A DNA stretch of 15,499 nt from Planctomycetota bacterium (GCA_009926815.1 RFOC01000026.1:1-15499); one strand, 5' to 3'. Shown: positions 1 to 7,819, counted from the first letter of the stretch. The notes: generated by a model from the letters alone, not told the origin. Translations and numbers: made by a program.

Positions 1-3000
1 CGCTTCTACCTGGAGCTGCAGCGGCACGTGGAGGACCAGTGGAAGATCGACCCGCTGGTGCGGAAGCTGGCGGCCGAGCTGAAGCTTCCGCTGGTCTGCG
101 ACAACGACGCGCACTTCCTGCGGCGAGAGGACCACGACGCGCACGACACGCTCTGCTGCATCTCCATGCAGAAGACCAAGGACAGTCCGGACCGGCTGGT
201 GTACAGCGAGGAGCTGTACGTGAAGGACCCGGCCCAGATGGCGGAGCTGTTCGCCGACGTGCCCGAGGCCCTGGAGAACACGCTCCGCATCGCGGACCGG
301 TGCACGGTGGAGCTGCCCAAGGGGGAGAACCACGCGCCGCTGGTGAAGGTGCGGCGCACGGGCAAGCCGCCGAGGTTCGACGCCGCCGCGCCGACCGAGT
401 GGTTCAACGCCTTCTGCGCCGGCTTCGAGCTGGAGCCCTTCGAGGGCCTGGCGGCGGGCGAGAAGGAGCGCGCCGCGGCGAAGCGGGCGTGCGACGAGGC
501 CCTGCGGGACCTGGCCGAGGCTGGCGCGCTGTGGCGCTACGGCAAGGACGGGATCACGCCGCAGGTGCGGGCACGGCTCGAACGCGAGCTGAAGGTGCTG
601 GCCGACAAGAGCATCTCGGCCTACTTCCTGATCGTGTGGGACTTCGTGGCCTGGGCGCGGCGCAACGGCATTCCGGCGCTGGCCCGTGGCAGCGGCGTGG
701 GCACCATGGTGGGCTACGTGCTGGGCCTCTCCAACGCGTGTCCCGAGCGCTTCGGCCTGCTGTTCGAGCGATTCACGGATCCGGACCGCAGCGAGTACCC
801 CGACATCGACGTCGACATCTGCCAGGACGGCCGCTCGCGCGTGCTGGAGTACGTGCGCGGCAAGTATGGCCACGTGGCGCAGATCATCACCTTCGGGCGC
901 CTGAAGGCGAAGGCCGCGGTGAAGGACGTGGCCCGCGTGATGGGACTGCCCCCGAGCGAGGGACAGCGACTGGCCAACCTGGTGCCCGCGGAACTGCACA
1001 TCACGCTGGATGAGGCCCTGCAGAAGGAGCCGCAGCTGAAGCAGGCCACCGAGACCGATCCGGTGGTGGCGAAGGTGATCGAGCACGCCAGGGCGCTCGA
1101 GGATCATGCCCGGCACGCGGGCATCCATGCCGCCGGCGTGGTCATCGCCACGCGGCCGCTGGACGACATCGTGCCGCTCTGCCGCGCCACGGGTGGCGGT
1201 GACGAGGTGGTGACGCAGTGGGATGGACCCACGTGCGAGAAGGCGGGCCTGCTGAAGATGGACTTCCTGGGCCTTCGCACGCTGAGCACCATCGAGCGGT
1301 GCCGCCAGCTGGTGCAGGGCACGCTGGACGATGCGGCCATCTGGAAGGCCGTGGGGCGCGAGCCCGGCGATGGCGGACCGCATCCGCTGGACCTGGACCG
1401 ACTGGGCATGGACGACCAGCGCGTGCTGGGGCTGTTCCGTCGCGGCGACACCATGGGGGTGTTCCAGTTCGAGTCGGGCGGCATGCGGAAGCTGCTGGTC
1501 GACATGAAGCCCGACCGCCTGGAGGACCTGATCGCGGCCAATGCGCTCTTCCGGCCCGGTCCCATGGACCTCATCCCGGACTACAACGCGCGCAAGCACG
1601 GCAGGCAGTCGGTGCCCACCGTGAACCCGAAGGTCGACGAGCTGGTGGCGGAGACGTACGGCATCATGGTCTACCAGGAGCAGGTCATGCAGGTGCTGCA
1701 CCACCTGGGTGGCATCCCGCTCCGCGCCGCGTACTCCATCATCAAGGCGATCAGCAAGAAGAAGCAGGACGTGATCGCCGGTGCCAAGGCGGACTTCGTG
1801 CAGGGGGCGGAGCAGCGCGGCGTGGAGCGGCGCACGGCCGAGGAGCTGTTCGAGCTCATCCTGCGCTTCGCGGGCTACGGCTTCAACAAGAGCCACTCCA
1901 CGGGCTACGCGATCGTGGCCTACCAGACCGCGTACCTGAAGACGTGGTTCCCGGCGTTCTACATGGCCAGCGTGCTGAGCTTCGAGAGCCAGGCGAAGAA
2001 GATCGAGGAGTGGTCGGTGTACCTGGAGGATTGCCGTCGCTGCCCATGGCCCGACAGCACGCAGGCGAAGCCGCACGTGGGGGTGGAGGTGAAGCCGCCG
2101 GACGTGAACCTGAGCGCCGCCGACTTCGCGGTGGTGTTCGGTGCGGGCGAGCCCGTGGACGCCTGCCATGGGCACGTCCGGTTCGGCCTGCAGGCGATCA
2201 AGGGGGCCGGCACCTCGGCCATCGCCGCCATCGTGCAGGAGCGCGTGAAGGGCGGCCCGTTCCGCGACCTGCACGACTTCTGCGCCCGCGTGGACCTGCG
2301 GGCGGTGAACCGCGCCACCATCGAGGCCCTGGTGAAGGGTGGCGCCTTCGACAGCCTGCATGGCCTGGCGAATCGCGCCGCCATGGTGGCCACCATTCCC
2401 GACGCGGTGCAGGCCGGGCAGGCCGAGGCGAGCGATCGTCGCAGCGGGCAGATGAACATGTTCGGCGTGCTCGAGCAGGCCGCGCCGTCCGCGCCGCGCA
2501 CCGCGGCCCCGCTCAAGGCGGCCGCGCCGTGGGATCGGATGACCACGCTGGCCATGGAGAAGGACGCGATCGGCTTCCACGTCAGCGGCCATCCGCTGGA
2601 CGAGCACCGATGGATCGTGGACGCGTTCTGCACCTGCGAGACGCCGGCGATCGCCGACCTGCAGGCCGACGCCCCCGTGGTCATGGCGGGCATCGTGACG
2701 CGCATCCGTCCCACGGTGAGCCAGAAGGGTCGCGAGCCCGGACGCCGCATGGCCATGATGACGCTGGCCGACCGGCATGGCCAGATCGACGGCGTGCTCT
2801 TCCCCGACGACTTCGCCAAGTGCGGCGAGCACCTGCAGATGGACCGGCCGGTGGTGGTGGTCGGCGTGGTGGATCGCAAGCGCGCGGAGCCCAGCATCAT
2901 CGTGAACCGGCTCATCCCGATCGAGCAGGCGCAGGAGCAGCTGGCGACGCGGCTGGAGGTTCGCCTTCGCGCGGGCACGGCCGACGGCGATGAACCCTTC

Positions 3001-3288
3001 GGCACGGTGTGGCGCATGGTGGGTGGGTTGCTCCGCCAGGCGTCGGCCAGCGGCGACGTGCTGAAGGGCAGGCCGGTGGAGACGGTGCTTCGCGTGGAGC
3101 TGGAGGATGGCCGGGACGCGGTCCTGCTGGTCCGCGGCGTGCGGGTGGTGCCTTCGCGGACGCTGGTGGACCGAGTCCGTCAGACGCTTGGCGCCATGGG
3201 CGAGGTTCGCGTGCTGGGGGGCTGGGTGCCGCCGCGCAAGGAGCCCCGACGCTGGGGGGCACCGCGCGGCGAGGAAGTGGCCGCCTGA
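1..3288 (+). CDS. dnaE: DNA polymerase III alpha subunit (replicative DnaE1 type), 5' end missing
   Basis: This is the catalytic subunit of the replicative DNA polymerase III holoenzyme. The reading frame is already open at base 1, so the gene begins upstream; 1095 residues are visible and roughly the first 170-200 (most of the PHP domain) are missing. Numbering from base 1, the end of the PHP domain (FYLELQRH, residues 2-9) comes first. The polymerase core follows, with the catalytic aspartates in PDIDVD (267-272), the FRPGPMD motif and GYGFNKSHS (625-633). Then come a helix-hairpin-helix region, the EKDAIGFHVSGHPLDEH linker, and an OB fold from about residue 892 (PVVMAGIVTRI). The TFGRLKAKAAVKDVARVMG stretch fits DnaE1 rather than the mutasome DnaE2/ImuC. 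The gene ends with TGA at 3286-3288, one base from the convergent pdxH stop. The family assignment is certain; the true start lies outside the window. Confidence 0.97.
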   Translation, partial: RFYLELQRHVEDQWKIDPLVRKLAAELKLPLVCDNDAHFLRREDHDAHDTLCCISMQKTKDSPDRLVYSEELYVKDPAQMAELFADVPEALENTLRIADRCTVELPKGENHAPLVKVRRTGKPPRFDAAAPTEWFNAFCAGFELEPFEGLAAGEKERAAAKRACDEALRDLAEAGALWRYGKDGITPQVRARLERELKVLADKSISAYFLIVWDFVAWARRNGIPALARGSGVGTMVGYVLGLSNACPERFGLLFERFTDPDRSEYPDIDVDICQDGRSRVLEYVRGKYGHVAQIITFGRLKAKAAVKDVARVMGLPPSEGQRLANLVPAELHITLDEALQKEPQLKQATETDPVVAKVIEHARALEDHARHAGIHAAGVVIATRPLDDIVPLCRATGGGDEVVTQWDGPTCEKAGLLKMDFLGLRTLSTIERCRQLVQGTLDDAAIWKAVGREPGDGGPHPLDLDRLGMDDQRVLGLFRRGDTMGVFQFESGGMRKLLVDMKPDRLEDLIAANALFRPGPMDLIPDYNARKHGRQSVPTVNPKVDELVAETYGIMVYQEQVMQVLHHLGGIPLRAAYSIIKAISKKKQDVIAGAKADFVQGAEQRGVERRTAEELFELILRFAGYGFNKSHSTGYAIVAYQTAYLKTWFPAFYMASVLSFESQAKKIEEWSVYLEDCRRCPWPDSTQAKPHVGVEVKPPDVNLSAADFAVVFGAGEPVDACHGHVRFGLQAIKGAGTSAIAAIVQERVKGGPFRDLHDFCARVDLRAVNRATIEALVKGGAFDSLHGLANRAAMVATIPDAVQAGQAEASDRRSGQMNMFGVLEQAAPSAPRTAAPLKAAAPWDRMTTLAMEKDAIGFHVSGHPLDEHRWIVDAFCTCETPAIADLQADAPVVMAGIVTRIRPTVSQKGREPGRRMAMMTLADRHGQIDGVLFPDDFAKCGEHLQMDRPVVVVGVVDRKRAEPSIIVNRLIPIEQAQEQLATRLEVRLRAGTADGDEPFGTVWRMVGGLLRQASASGDVLKGRPVETVLRVELEDGRDAVLLVRGVRVVPSRTLVDRVRQTLGAMGEVRVLGGWVPPRKEPRRWGAPRGEEVAA

Positions 3289-3289
3289 T

Positions 3290-3898
3290 TCAGGGACTGA
3301 GCCGCTGCACGTTCCAGCCACTGCCGCTTCGCAGGTACACGACGCGATCGTGCAGGCGGTACTTGTCGCCCTGCCAGAGCTCGATGCGATCGAGCGAGAC
3401 GCGATAGCCGCCCCAGTGCGCCGGCCGCGGCACCGGCCTGCCGGCGAACTGCGCGGTCAGTCGATCCTGCTCGGCCTGCAGCGCGGCGCGGCTGGCCACG
3501 GGGCGGCTCTGCTGGCTGGCGCAGGCGTTGATCTGGCTCTCGCGAGGCCGGCTGTTCCAGTACGCGTCGCTCTCGGCGTCGCTGGCCAGGGTGACGCGAC
3601 CCTCGATGCGGATCTGCCGACCGATGGGCTCGCGATCCCAGTGGAAGAGCAGCGCTGCTCGGTCGTTGGCGCGCAGCTGCACGCCCTTGTCGCTCTCGCG
3701 GTTGGTGAAGAACACCGCGCCTCGGGCATCGAAGCCGCGCAGCAGCACGATGCGGGCATGGGGCTGGCCGGAGGCGTCGACCGTGGCCAGCGTCATGGCG
3801 TTGGGATTGGCGAAGCCCATGGACTCGCTCTCGCGGAACCAGCTCCGGCAGGCTTCCGCGGGATCGGCGGGGGGATGGTCGAAGTCGATCGGGTTCAT
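3290..3898 (-). CDS. pdxH: Pyridoxamine/pyridoxine 5'-phosphate oxidase
   Basis: This FMN-dependent cytosolic oxidase converts pyridoxamine or pyridoxine 5'-phosphate to pyridoxal 5'-phosphate, the last step of vitamin B6 salvage and of the DXP-dependent pathway. At 202 aa it is full length (E. coli about 218). Visible family motifs are RIVLLRGFD and FFTNRESDKG (49-72, FMN binding), FHWDREPIGRQIRIEG (86-100), SRPRESQINACASQQS (117-131), PRPAHWGGYR (158-166), and RLHDR plus a terminal RLSP (181-185 and 199-202). The start at 3898 is chosen because it overlaps the stop of the upstream NYN gene in an ATGA and has GAGGAC five bases upstream (3904-3909). An in-frame ATG at 3934 would add 12 non-family residues. 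It is probably translationally coupled to the NYN gene. It converges on dnaE. Confidence 0.96.
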   Translation of the reverse strand: MNPIDFDHPPADPAEACRSWFRESESMGFANPNAMTLATVDASGQPHARIVLLRGFDARGAVFFTNRESDKGVQLRANDRAALLFHWDREPIGRQIRIEGRVTLASDAESDAYWNSRPRESQINACASQQSRPVASRAALQAEQDRLTAQFAGRPVPRPAHWGGYRVSLDRIELWQGDKYRLHDRVVYLRSGSGWNVQRLSP

Positions 3899-4371
3899 GG
3901 GGTGTCCTCGCTCAGACCCAGTTCGTCCATCCACCGGCGGGTGGATGCGTCATCCAGACGGACATCGCGGCGGAGTTCCGGTTCGCCGCGCCGACGCTGG
4001 GCGTCCTGGGCCAGCTGGCCGAGGAATCGCTCGCCGGTCATCACCTCCGCACCATGATGACGCGCCGAGGCCTGCACGGCCCGGTCATCGGAGACCACCA
4101 CGTGCGTCCGGGCATGGCTGCTCCGGGCCAGGAGACGGTCGATGACCCGGTCCGCCGCCTCGGATCCGGTCCAGTGCAGCGTGATGCCATGGGCCTGCGA
4201 GAGGGTCTGGATCTGCGGCCGGGCGCCATCGCAGACCAGCGTCACGCGGTCCCGGGCGTACCGGCTCCGCAGCACCAGGGCCGCCAGATCGGCCGGCTCG
4301 CCCACCGCGAGGGCGGGGGGCAGCACGCCGGTCACGTGCAGCACATTGCAGGCATCCACCAGCAGCGGCAT
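3895..4371 (-). CDS. NYN (PIN-like) domain protein, YacP/Rae1-like putative ribonuclease
   Basis: This 158-aa protein resembles the NYN/YacP (DUF901) family of PIN-fold, metal-dependent ribonucleases, in which Bacillus Rae1 cleaves mRNA at the ribosome. The sequence shows the N-terminal strand with its acidic residue (MPLLVDACNVLH, D6 and N9), a central VTLVCDG (43-49), an acidic EAADRVIDRLL helix (71-81), and a VVVSDDRAVQASARHHGAEV strand-helix (91-110) with the usual SDD. These acidic residues would form the metal site. The start at 4371 is preferred over one at 4494 because the extra 41 residues are Pro/Gly-rich and match no family, and because CATAAT lies six bases upstream of 4371, as at other starts here. 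Its stop overlaps the pdxH start (ATGA). The fold is fairly sure; substrate and activity are inferred. Confidence 0.85.
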   Translation of the reverse strand: MPLLVDACNVLHVTGVLPPALAVGEPADLAALVLRSRYARDRVTLVCDGARPQIQTLSQAHGITLHWTGSEAADRVIDRLLARSSHARTHVVVSDDRAVQASARHHGAEVMTGERFLGQLAQDAQRRRGEPELRRDVRLDDASTRRWMDELGLSEDTP

Positions 4372-4377
4372 GGCCTG

Positions 4378-4383
4378 ATTATG
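4378..4383 (-). promoter_or_regulatory. -10-like hexamer CATAAT for the NYN-pdxH operon
   Basis: CATAAT (5 of 6 matches to TATAAT) ends six bases before the ATG at 4371, so the transcript would begin at or near the A of the start codon. No Shine-Dalgarno site is visible in between. No good -35 element is seen. Confidence 0.5.
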
Positions 4384-4407
4384 CCCCGAGACGGGCTCTC
4401 GACCGGC

Positions 4408-4436
4408 TTGCATGGAAGGCGTTTTTCCGCCATCAT
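4408..4436 (+). promoter_or_regulatory. Possible sigma-70-type promoter for rpsU-rsfS-trmB
   Basis: TTGCAT (4408-4413) and CATCAT (4431-4436) are separated by 17 bases and lie about 60 bases upstream of the bS21 start. The -35 match is weak (3 of 6) and the -10 match is 4 of 6. Position and spacing are right, but it may be chance. Confidence 0.25.
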
Positions 4437-4479
4437 GCTTCGCCCCGCCGGGTGCCGGCGGCCTCCAACCACCCGACCG

Positions 4480-4484
4480 AAGGA
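4480..4484 (+). promoter_or_regulatory. Ribosome binding site of rpsU
   Basis: AAGGA lies 12 bases upstream of the ATG at 4497. It supports this start over the in-frame ATG at 4452, which would add 15 residues absent from bS21. Several other genes here lack such a site. Confidence 0.6.
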
Positions 4485-4496
4485 ACCGAGACACCC

Positions 4497-4799
4497 ATGG
4501 CGATCCGAATCAAGGCCCGAGCTGGCGAGACCGCGGAGCAGATGCTGCGCCGCTTCAAGAAGCTGTGCGAGAAGGAGGGCCTGACGAAGGAACTGAAGAA
4601 GCGCGCCCACTACGAGAAGCCCTCGGAGAAGAAGCGTCGCGAGGCCATCCGTGCGGCCCGTCCCCCCATGGCGATCGGTGGCGGCCGTGGCGGCGCTCGC
4701 GGTGGCGCGGCCGGAGCCCGTGGTGGCGCGGCCCGCGGCGGCGCCCGCGCGGGCGCGGCCCGTGGCGGTGGTCGTGGCGGTCGTGGCCGGCCCGAGTGA
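4497..4799 (+). CDS. rpsU: Small ribosomal subunit protein bS21 with Arg-Gly-Ala-rich C-terminal extension
   Basis: bS21 binds the 30S platform near the anti-Shine-Dalgarno end of 16S rRNA and helps initiation. Residues 1-53 show the family core: an N-terminal strand (AIRIKARAGE), the helix with MLRRFKKLCEKEG, then KELKKRAHYEKPSEKKRRE. The usual protein is about 60-70 aa; this one is 100 aa because residues 61-98 are built almost only of Gly, Arg and Ala with repeated GGARGG/RGG units. Such tails are typical of nucleic-acid-binding proteins, so extra rRNA or mRNA contact is a reasonable inference. It heads a plus-strand operon; rsfS begins ten bases after its stop. The core identification is very secure; the function of the tail is unknown. 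Confidence 0.93.
   Translation: MAIRIKARAGETAEQMLRRFKKLCEKEGLTKELKKRAHYEKPSEKKRREAIRAARPPMAIGGGRGGARGGAAGARGGAARGGARAGAARGGGRGGRGRPE
4677..4796 (+). repeat. Low-complexity GGC/CGT-rich tract encoding the bS21 RGG tail
   Basis: The tract consists of imperfect repeats of ggcggc/cgtggcgg-like units coding for Gly-Arg-Ala. It is internal to bS21 and probably grows and shrinks by slippage. Confidence 0.7.
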
Positions 4800-4809
4800 C
4801 CGGCCCGGC

Positions 4810-5235
4810 ATGACCCGGACCCGAAGCGAGACCGATCCAGCCGTGGTGCGTGCGTTCGCCGTGGAGGCGGCGCGGCTGGTGAGCGACCTGAAGTGCGACC
4901 AGGTGGTGTTGATGGACGTCCGCGGACGCAGCCAGATCTGCGAGTACATCGTGGTGGCCAACGGCACCAGCGATCGTCAGATGCGGAGCGTGGCCGACGA
5001 GCTGAAGGACCTGGGCTTGCAGATGGGCATGGCACGATGGCGCGGCGACCGTGACTCGGGCGGCACCTGGGTGGTGGCCGACTTCGTCGACGTGGTCGTG
5101 CATCTCTTCGAGCCTGGGCAGCGAGCCTGGTACGACCTGGACGGTCTGTGGGCGGACGCGCCGCGGGTCACCTGGAAGCGACCGGCGGGCGAGAAGCCTC
5201 GGACGCGTGCCCGGGTGGTCGATGACGGGGAGTGA
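4810..5235 (+). CDS. rsfS: Ribosomal silencing factor RsfS (RsfA/Iojap family)
   Basis: RsfS binds uL14 on the 50S subunit and blocks joining to 30S, lowering translation in poor nutrient conditions. The 141-aa protein has the Iojap core: DQVVLMDVRGRSQICEYIVVANGTSDRQ spans residues 30-57, with the conserved DVRG, S/C-E/D-Y and GTSDRQ motifs. It continues with a GMARWRGDRDSGGTWVVADF stretch (73-92) and DVVVHLFEPGQRAWYDLDGLW (94-114), typical of the family C-terminus. Residues 120-141 form a basic/acidic tail. The ATG at 4810 is used because upstream in-frame sequence overlaps the bS21 tail. There is no strong ribosome binding site, so coupling to bS21, ten bases upstream, is likely. Its 3' end overlaps trmB by 14 bases. 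Confidence 0.95.
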   Translation: MTRTRSETDPAVVRAFAVEAARLVSDLKCDQVVLMDVRGRSQICEYIVVANGTSDRQMRSVADELKDLGLQMGMARWRGDRDSGGTWVVADFVDVVVHLFEPGQRAWYDLDGLWADAPRVTWKRPAGEKPRTRARVVDDGE

Positions 5236-5920
5236 TTCCGTCGACGAGCGTCCGGGCGCACCCCAGCCGAGGGATCCTCGGCCATGGGGTCTGGTGGCGG
5301 CCGACCTGCCCGATCCGGCGGCGGGCAGGCTGGGGCCGGACTTCTTCTTCCCCGGTCGAGACGTGCGTCGGCCCTTCGAACTGGAGATCGGATCCGGCAA
5401 GGGCACCTTCCTGGTGCAGGAGGCCGTGGCCCGGCGCGGATCGGACTTCCTGGGCATCGAGTACGCCGGGGAGTTCTTCCGGTACGCGGCCGATCGCGTG
5501 CGGCGGCACGGGCTGGCCAACGTGCGGCTGCTCTACGCGGACGCGGTGGAACTGGTCCGCCACTGGATGGCCGACGGATGCGTGGACGTGCTGCATCTCT
5601 ACTTCAGCGACCCCTGGCCCAAGAAGCGTCATCACAAGCGCCGCGTGGTCCAGCTGGAGACGCTGGCACAGTTCCATCGCGTGCTCCGGCCCGGCGGCGA
5701 ACTTCGCCTGGTGACGGATCATCCGGACCTGTGGTCCTGGTACGAGGCGCGCGTGCTGGAGGTGCAGGACCGTTTCGAGCGGAGGCCCTTCGAGCGTCCC
5801 GCGAGTGCCGCCGAGGGCGAGGTGGTGGGCACCAACTTCGAGCGCAAGTACCGACGCGAGGGCCGACCGTTCCACGCGATGACGCTGGTCCGCCGGGGCG
5901 ATTCGGTCGCCGGTCGCTGA
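5222..5920 (+). CDS. trmB: tRNA (guanine-N7-)-methyltransferase TrmB
   Basis: TrmB uses S-adenosylmethionine to methylate N7 of G46 in the tRNA variable loop. The 232-aa protein has motif I ELEIGSGKGTFL (53-64), an acidic strand end FLGIEYAGEF (77-85), a YADAVE loop (105-110), and the family signature LYFSDPWPKKRHHKRR (126-141), followed by TLAQFHRVLRPGGELRLVTDH. The C-terminal GTNFERKYRREG (203-214) is the tRNA-contacting region. The first 40 residues are variable. The start at 5222 overlaps rsfS by 14 bases, consistent with translational coupling. Upstream in-frame ATGs (from 5051) would lie inside rsfS and are rejected. It converges on the zinc-ribbon gene with a four-base gap, so no terminator fits between them. 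Confidence 0.95.
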   Translation: MTGSDSVDERPGAPQPRDPRPWGLVAADLPDPAAGRLGPDFFFPGRDVRRPFELEIGSGKGTFLVQEAVARRGSDFLGIEYAGEFFRYAADRVRRHGLANVRLLYADAVELVRHWMADGCVDVLHLYFSDPWPKKRHHKRRVVQLETLAQFHRVLRPGGELRLVTDHPDLWSWYEARVLEVQDRFERRPFERPASAAEGEVVGTNFERKYRREGRPFHAMTLVRRGDSVAGR

Positions 5921-5924
5921 AGCC

Positions 5925-6245
5925 TCAGGTGCCCGCCGGTGGCGTCCCGCCGCCGTCCGGATCGCGGGCCAGGACCCGGGCGGACTGGACCAGGCAGCGA
6001 CGACAGAGCCGCGCGGAGGTGGTCGACCAGGCGGGATCGCGGCGTTCCTCGAGGCAGAGCGAGCAGTGGAAGGGGTCGGACGCCGGCGCGGGAGCCAGGG
6101 CGGCGGTCTCCAGGCAGTGCCGGCAGATGCACGAGCCATGGTGGCCCTCGACGAACGGTGCAGCCACGGTCCAGTCGCGGTGGCAGAAGTCGCAGAGGAA
6201 GTCGCTCTCGCGCATGTCGTCGGGATCGCAGCCGGGTCGGTGCAT
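5925..6245 (-). CDS. Small double zinc-ribbon protein, function unknown
   Basis: This 106-aa protein has two evenly built four-cysteine sites: C18-x2-C21 with C41-x2-C44, and C61-x2-C64 with C81-x2-C84. C39 is an additional cysteine. The first half (FLCDFCHRDWTVAAPFVEGHHGSCICRHC, residues 17-44) resembles the ClpX N-terminal zinc-binding domain, including the hydrophobic xFVEG turn and the ICxxC end. ClpX-type ribbons bind adaptors and substrates, but no AAA+ domain is present. No signal peptide or membrane segment is seen, so it is probably cytosolic and may be an adaptor. A TACCCT hexamer seven bases before the ATG supports this start. It diverges from the histidine kinase gene. The zinc sites are clear; the role is not. 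Confidence 0.8.
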   Translation of the reverse strand: MHRPGCDPDDMRESDFLCDFCHRDWTVAAPFVEGHHGSCICRHCLETAALAPAPASDPFHCSLCLEERRDPAWSTTSARLCRRCLVQSARVLARDPDGGGTPPAGT

Positions 6246-6252
6246 GGGGCAA

Positions 6253-6258
6253 AGGGTA
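6253..6258 (-). promoter_or_regulatory. -10-like hexamer TACCCT of the zinc-ribbon gene
   Basis: TACCCT on the minus strand is followed by seven bases and then the ATG at 6245. This is the same layout as the other TAnnCT sites in this window, and no Shine-Dalgarno site is present. Confidence 0.45.
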
Positions 6259-6267
6259 GGGCTGGGC

Positions 6268-6273
6268 TATGCT
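6268..6273 (+). promoter_or_regulatory. -10-like hexamer TATGCT of the histidine kinase gene
   Basis: TATGCT is followed by seven bases and ATG at 6281. Its position favours 6281 as the start; an upstream in-frame ATG at 6269 lies inside the hexamer. The two divergent hexamers at this locus are only nine bases apart, so the polymerases would compete. Confidence 0.5.
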
Positions 6274-6280
6274 GCCGCGC

Positions 6281-7819
6281 ATGGCCGGATTGAGCCTGAC
6301 CCAGCGGAGCCAGGCGATCTTCGCGATGGCGAGCGCCGTGGCGCTGGCGGCGGTGGCCGCCGTGCCCTGGCTGCAGGCGGAGCCCCGGGCGATCGAGGCG
6401 CAGCGGGCCGCGTGGCGCGAGCGTGCCGTGGCGTGGGGCATGCAGCCCGTCACGGGGGAGTTCGTGCGGCTGATCTCGGCGAGCGAGCCTGGCGAGGCGG
6501 GTGGCGATCCCTTCGTGGCCTCGGCGATCGCCAGGTTCAACGCCGATCCGGCCAGCTTCGACTTCGATGCGCTCACGTCGCAGACGCCCGCGAGGCTGCT
6601 GTACGCCAGGGCCCTGCGAGGCGACGAGCTGCATCGGGCCAAGGCCGGGGTCCGGCTGACGCTGGAGATCCCCGATCCGACGTGGCGGGGCGAACCCCTG
6701 ACGGGACTGGTGGTGATGGAGCGGCCCGGCGCCGACGTGGCCCGGCAGGTGGCGGTGGACCGAGTCACGCTGGTGGTGGCGGTCGTGGCCGCGTGGCTGG
6801 GCCTGCAGATCGTGGTCCGCACGCTGGTGGTGCGCGGCTACCTGCGAGCGGTCCGACGGCTTCGCGACGTGGCGGACCGCGTGCGCGGCGGTGACCTGAA
6901 GTCCCGCAGCACGGTGCGGACCGGTGACGAGCTGCAGCAGCTGGGCGAATCCTTCAACGCCATGGTGGAGGCGCTGGAGGCTGCGCAGGAGCGGCTGGAG
7001 ACGATCAACCGAACGCTGGACCTGAAGGTGGGCGAGCTGAGCCAGGCCAACGTGGGGCTCTTCGAGAGCAACAGGCTCAAGAGCGAGTTCCTGGCGAACG
7101 TGAGCCACGAGCTGCGAACGCCCCTGAACAGCATCCTGGGATTCGCCGAGTTGCTGGCCGACCTGGCCCGCAAGGACGCGCAGGCCGATCCCAAGCGGCT
7201 CCGCTACATCACCCACATCCTCAACAGCGGCCGCGGCCTGCTGGAGATGATCAACGAGCTGCTGGACATGGCCAAGATCGAGGCTGGTCGCATGGAGGTG
7301 GCGGTGCATGCCGTGAGCGTGGACGAGGTGGTGGAGGGCATCGGCGCGATCATGCGGCCGGTGGCCGAGGGCAAGGGCGTCTCGGTGCGGGTGGAACGGC
7401 CGGACGGGTTGCCCACGCTGGAGACGGATGCGGGCAAGCTGCAGCAGATCCTCTTCAACTTCATGAGCAACGCGGTCAAGTTCAGCCCGGAGGGTGCCGA
7501 AGTCACGCTGGTCGCCGAGCGCGTGGCCCGCGACGGCGGCGACGCGGTGCGGCTTTCGGTGATCGACCGCGGCCCGGGCATCCCGGCCGACATGCAGCAG
7601 GCCGTCTTCGAGAAGTTTCGTCAGGTGGACGCGAGCCACACCAAGCGACACGGTGGCACGGGCCTGGGGTTGGCCATCTGTCGCGAGCTGGCCACACTGC
7701 TTGGCGCCGGCGTGGGGCTTCGGAGCGCTCCGGGGAAGGGGAGCACCTTCTGGGTGGAGGTGCCCGTCCAGTTCCAGGCTCGCTCGCTCCCGCCGCTCAT
7801 GGCGGGCCGCCAGGGCTGA
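6281..7819 (+). CDS. Membrane sensor histidine kinase (HAMP-HisKA-HATPase_c), orphan
   Basis: This is a two-component sensor kinase of 512 aa. A first membrane segment (about 10-32, AIFAMASAVALAAVAAVPWL) is followed by a periplasmic region of about 130 residues with no motif I recognise. A second membrane segment spans about 162-184. Then come a HAMP linker (YLRAVRRLRDVADRVRGGDL onward), a coiled stretch, HisKA with the H-box SHELRTPLN (phospho-acceptor H276), and HATPase_c with N-box FNFMSNAVKFSP, G1 DRGPGIP, F-box FEKFRQ and G2 GGTGLGLAI. There is no receiver domain, and no response regulator gene lies in the window, so the partner is elsewhere. The start at 6281 is preferred for its upstream TATGCT. 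Its last 23 bases overlap the convergent gene at 7797. The signal is unknown. Confidence 0.92.
   Translation: MAGLSLTQRSQAIFAMASAVALAAVAAVPWLQAEPRAIEAQRAAWRERAVAWGMQPVTGEFVRLISASEPGEAGGDPFVASAIARFNADPASFDFDALTSQTPARLLYARALRGDELHRAKAGVRLTLEIPDPTWRGEPLTGLVVMERPGADVARQVAVDRVTLVVAVVAAWLGLQIVVRTLVVRGYLRAVRRLRDVADRVRGGDLKSRSTVRTGDELQQLGESFNAMVEALEAAQERLETINRTLDLKVGELSQANVGLFESNRLKSEFLANVSHELRTPLNSILGFAELLADLARKDAQADPKRLRYITHILNSGRGLLEMINELLDMAKIEAGRMEVAVHAVSVDEVVEGIGAIMRPVAEGKGVSVRVERPDGLPTLETDAGKLQQILFNFMSNAVKFSPEGAEVTLVAERVARDGGDAVRLSVIDRGPGIPADMQQAVFEKFRQVDASHTKRHGGTGLGLAICRELATLLGAGVGLRSAPGKGSTFWVEVPVQFQARSLPPLMAGRQG

Noticed and set aside
1218..2993. A 591-aa open frame on the plus strand inside dnaE
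   Set aside because: It is a shifted reading of the clearly conserved polymerase gene, made of Gly/Arg/Ala-rich low-complexity sequence.
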